NCBI GenBank assembly: GCA_040772505.1
Contig: JAXGYA010000005.1
Location: 62,001 to 126,000 of the forward strand
DNA length: 64,000 nt
From: Mariniphaga sp040772505
Lineage (GTDB): Bacteria > Bacteroidota > Bacteroidia > Bacteroidales > Prolixibacteraceae
Direction of reading: 5' to 3'
Numbering within the stretch: the stretch's first letter is position 1; every line of letters begins with the position of its first letter. Shown piece by piece: positions 61,533 to 64,000 of the stretch. The notes below the pieces were generated by a model that saw only the letters and a list, made by a program, of their open reading frames with translations, was not told the origin of the DNA and did no database searches. Made by a program: the position numbers and the translations under genes.

Positions 61533-63710
61533 TTGAAACAGATAATTCAAAAAATGAAAAAAATGACTTTTTTTTATATTGCACTTGCCGTTGCGGTTGC
61601 AACAATTATGCTTTTTGCCTATAACTCAAGAAAAACAGATAGTAAGCTGTTGGATCAGTCTCATTTTAAAGTACCCGTAGCAGCAGAAATCATCCCCGAC
61701 ACTTTTATTAATTTCGGGAAACAGCGAATTGACAACTATTACTGGCTAAAGGACAAAGAAAATCCAAAGGTTATTGAATATCTCAATGCAGAAAATAGAT
61801 ACACCGAAAAAGTAATGCTTTCCACCAAAGAGCTGCAGGAGACCATTTTCAGCGAAATTGTGGGCCGGATAAAGGAGGATGATGAAACTTATCCTCTTTT
61901 CAGAAATGGCTTTTACTATTACAGCCGCACCGAAAAAGGGAGGCAATACCACACCTACTGCCGCCGAAAAGGGTCAATGGATGCATCAGAGGAAATCATC
62001 TTTGATGTCAATCAAATGGCAGAAGAAAAGCCGGCATTCATTTTTCGGGGATACTCCATTAGTCCCGACAACAGCAAAGCAGCCTATTTTTTCAACGAAA
62101 CGGGATCTTTTGCTGAATTTATTCTAAAAATCAGGGATTTGAACACAGGCAAAGATATTGGATTCGAAATAAACGGAGCAAAATCGGTTGCCTGGGCAAA
62201 CGACAGTGAAACGCTGTTCTACAGCACAATAGACAACACACTTCGTTCAAGTAAAATCTGGCGGCAAAATGTAAATGAAGCCAAGGGAACAGAGATATAT
62301 GAAGAAACTGATCTGAGATTTACCACCCACGTTATGGGAAGTAAAACCAAACAGTTCATCTTTATCAGTTCCAGAAGTTCAACTACCAGCGAGGAGCGTT
62401 TTATTTCAGCCGACCGTCCGGGTGATGTTTTTCAGATGTTTTTACCCCGCACTCAGGATGTTGAGTATGATGTATATGCCCACGGGGAGAAATTTATTGT
62501 ACGCTATAAAGACAATGAAAACCTGAACGGGATGATTTATGAAGTTCCGCTGGAAGACTTTGCGGATAAATCAAAATGGAAAGAGTTGATTCCCCACCGT
62601 CACGACTCGCGTATTGAGTCGGTTGATGTGCTTCAGGAATACCTTTCGGTGCAATTCCGCAGAAATGGTTTGTCCGAAATTGAAATCCTGTCGCTGGTGA
62701 ACGATGAAGAACCGCATCTGATTTCATTTCCCGAACCTGTCTATTCCGTATTGCTAAGCGGAAATCCGGAATATGAGGCAACCACAGTACGTTACAGCTA
62801 CAGCTCGCTCAACCGGCCAACTACGCTTTTTGAATATAATATTCCGGACCAAGAGAGCAAAATTCTTAAAGTGCAGGAGGTGCCCTCAGGATTTAATCCC
62901 GGTGATTACACCGTAGAGCGATTATGGGCAACTGCCGGAGATGGTGTAAAAGTGCCTATGGCAATAGTTTACAGGAAAGGGTTGAAAAGAGATGGTAGCA
63001 ACCCTGCCCTGCTCTATTCCTACGGAAGCTATGGTATCAATACAGATGTCTATTTCAGAGCTAATTTATACAGCCTGATTGACCGGGGTTTTGTTTTTGC
63101 CATAGCACAAATCCGCGGCGGCAGTGATTTTGGTGAGCAATGGTATGAGGATGGTAAAATGCTGAAAAAGAAAAATACATTCACAGATTTCATTGCCTGC
63201 AGCGAGCTCTTAATTCGTGAAAAATACACTTCACCCAAAAAGCTGGCTGCAATGGGTGGCAGCGCCGGCGGACTGCTGATGGGGGCTGTGGCGAACATGC
63301 GCCCCGAACTTTATCAAACCATTGTGGCACAAGTGCCTTTTGTTGATGTCATCAACACCATGCTTGACCACACACTCCCGCTTACCACACGTGAATATGA
63401 GGAGTGGGGAAACCCCAATGAAGAGGAATATTACAACTACATACTCTCTTACTCACCCTACGACAACATTAAAGCTCAAAATTACCCCAATATATTAGTC
63501 ACGGGAGGTATCAACGACTCGCAGGTACTGTTTCACGAACCTGCAAAATATGTGGCTAAACTTCGTGCAATGAAAACCGACAACAACCTTTTGTTGTTAC
63601 ACATGAATATGGATTCAGGACATGGCGGCGCTACCGGACGCTACGATGGTATTAAAGAAATCGCATTCGAGTATGCCTTTATTTTAAACCGGGTGGGAAT
63701 TGACAAATAG
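61533..63710 (+). CDS. S9-family oligopeptidase (oligopeptidase B-like)
   Basis: A 725-residue serine peptidase with an N-terminal membrane anchor/signal (about residues 11-30), a beta-propeller gate ('DNYYWLKDKENPKVIEYLNA' start) and a C-terminal alpha/beta-hydrolase domain. The nucleophile is in 'AMGGSAGGLLMGA', preceded by 'IRGGSDFGEQWYEDGK'; the acid is in 'VTGGINDSQV' and the His in 'MDSGHGGATGRYD'. These fit oligopeptidase B (cleavage after basic residues) or prolyl oligopeptidase. Two further in-frame ATGs at 61554 and 61563 could also start it. A DUF488 gene follows 15 bases later. Confidence 0.95.
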   Translation: MKQIIQKMKKMTFFYIALAVAVATIMLFAYNSRKTDSKLLDQSHFKVPVAAEIIPDTFINFGKQRIDNYYWLKDKENPKVIEYLNAENRYTEKVMLSTKELQETIFSEIVGRIKEDDETYPLFRNGFYYYSRTEKGRQYHTYCRRKGSMDASEEIIFDVNQMAEEKPAFIFRGYSISPDNSKAAYFFNETGSFAEFILKIRDLNTGKDIGFEINGAKSVAWANDSETLFYSTIDNTLRSSKIWRQNVNEAKGTEIYEETDLRFTTHVMGSKTKQFIFISSRSSTTSEERFISADRPGDVFQMFLPRTQDVEYDVYAHGEKFIVRYKDNENLNGMIYEVPLEDFADKSKWKELIPHRHDSRIESVDVLQEYLSVQFRRNGLSEIEILSLVNDEEPHLISFPEPVYSVLLSGNPEYEATTVRYSYSSLNRPTTLFEYNIPDQESKILKVQEVPSGFNPGDYTVERLWATAGDGVKVPMAIVYRKGLKRDGSNPALLYSYGSYGINTDVYFRANLYSLIDRGFVFAIAQIRGGSDFGEQWYEDGKMLKKKNTFTDFIACSELLIREKYTSPKKLAAMGGSAGGLLMGAVANMRPELYQTIVAQVPFVDVINTMLDHTLPLTTREYEEWGNPNEEEYYNYILSYSPYDNIKAQNYPNILVTGGINDSQVLFHEPAKYVAKLRAMKTDNNLLLLHMNMDSGHGGATGRYDGIKEIAFEYAFILNRVGIDK

Positions 63711-63725
63711 CTCAAATAACAAAAA

Positions 63726-64000
63726 ATGATCCAAATAAAAAGAGTTTACGAAGAATTGGGAGATGACGACGGACATCGCATTTTAATCGACCGGCTCTGG
63801 CCGCGTGGGATAAGCAAGGAAAATGCACACATTGACTTGTGGCTAAAAGAGATTGCTCCATCTACAGAGCTCCGGAAGTGGTTTAATCACGATCCGGAGA
63901 AGTGGGAAGAGTTCAAAAAATTATATAGAGATGAGCTTTCCGAAAAAAAAGAGATGATAAATCAAATCAAAGAGTTGGAGCAGAAACATGAAACGGTTAC
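63726..64000 (+). CDS. DUF488-family protein, partial at the window end
   Basis: The ATG at 63726 opens a frame running off the right edge (91 codons visible). It begins 'IQIKRVYEELGDDDGHRILI', then 'DRLWPRGISKENAHIDLWLK' and 'LRKWFNHDPEKWEEFKKLY', the signature of the DUF488 (YeaO-like) family, usually about 115-120 residues. Function unknown. It may be co-transcribed with the peptidase gene. Confidence 0.93.
   Translation, partial: MIQIKRVYEELGDDDGHRILIDRLWPRGISKENAHIDLWLKEIAPSTELRKWFNHDPEKWEEFKKLYRDELSEKKEMINQIKELEQKHETV

Overview
The window reads as chromosomal DNA of a Bacteroidota member, most likely an anaerobic or facultative glycan degrader of the Bacteroidales/Marinilabiliales type. 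Supporting signs are a fused LpxC-FabZ protein, a Rho factor with a long charged insert, LytS/LytTR regulation, two type I sulfatases, a pyruvate:ferredoxin oxidoreductase, almost no Shine-Dalgarno sequences, and promoters of the form TTTG-N19-TAnnTTTG (clearest in front of rplM at 53915-53945). The lineage is inferred from gene content only.

Layout. 1-8.2 kb: end of a DUF5916 protein, rho, an AAA+ ATPase with a TTG start, and nifJ. 8.3-16.2 kb (minus strand): queG, a MIP18-family protein, sufE, a BASS-type transporter, sufS, sufD, sufC, sufB, so an iron-sulfur assembly locus; thiL diverges from it. 17.5-22.6 kb (minus): small His-rich barrel protein, lpxA, lpxC-fabZ, lpxD, HD hydrolase, so lipid A and fatty acid synthesis. 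22.7-31.5 kb (minus) with a divergent AraC regulator at 31.7 kb: aldolase of the DapA/NanA family, SSS transporter, sialidase-like protein, a sialidase-like/ChbG-deacetylase fusion, a ceramidase-like protein and an esterase. I read this as one catabolic unit for an acylated, amino-sugar or sialylated glycoconjugate; it is the best candidate here for a poorly described system. 32.8-40.2 kb: lipoprotein, HAD phosphatase, small membrane proteins, sulfatase, a structured non-coding block, tRNA-Gly(CCC) and a secreted Gfo/Idh/MocA oxidoreductase. 40.6-48.1 kb: tripartite RND efflux operon followed by a LytS/LytTR two-component pair. 48.2-53.8 kb (minus): methyltransferase, then a three-gene sugar-type operon (PHP protein, aldolase/SDR fusion, zinc alcohol dehydrogenase). 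54.1-56.9 kb: rplM-rpsI-rpsB-tsf. 57.0-64 kb: GntP permease, Gfo/Idh/MocA oxidoreductase, sulfatase, S9 oligopeptidase and the start of a DUF488 gene.

The non-coding sequence is unusually rich in palindromes and repeats: six short perfect palindromes inside the sialidase locus (28.87-29.06 kb), a 10-bp tandem array (25.45-25.53 kb), related hairpin repeats between sufC and sufB and inside the 5' end of an alcohol dehydrogenase gene, a long inverted repeat before the efflux operon, and a structured block at 38.29-38.73 kb ending beside the tRNA. No CRISPR array, rRNA, intact insertion sequence or prophage was seen. All homology calls come from motif recognition, not searches.
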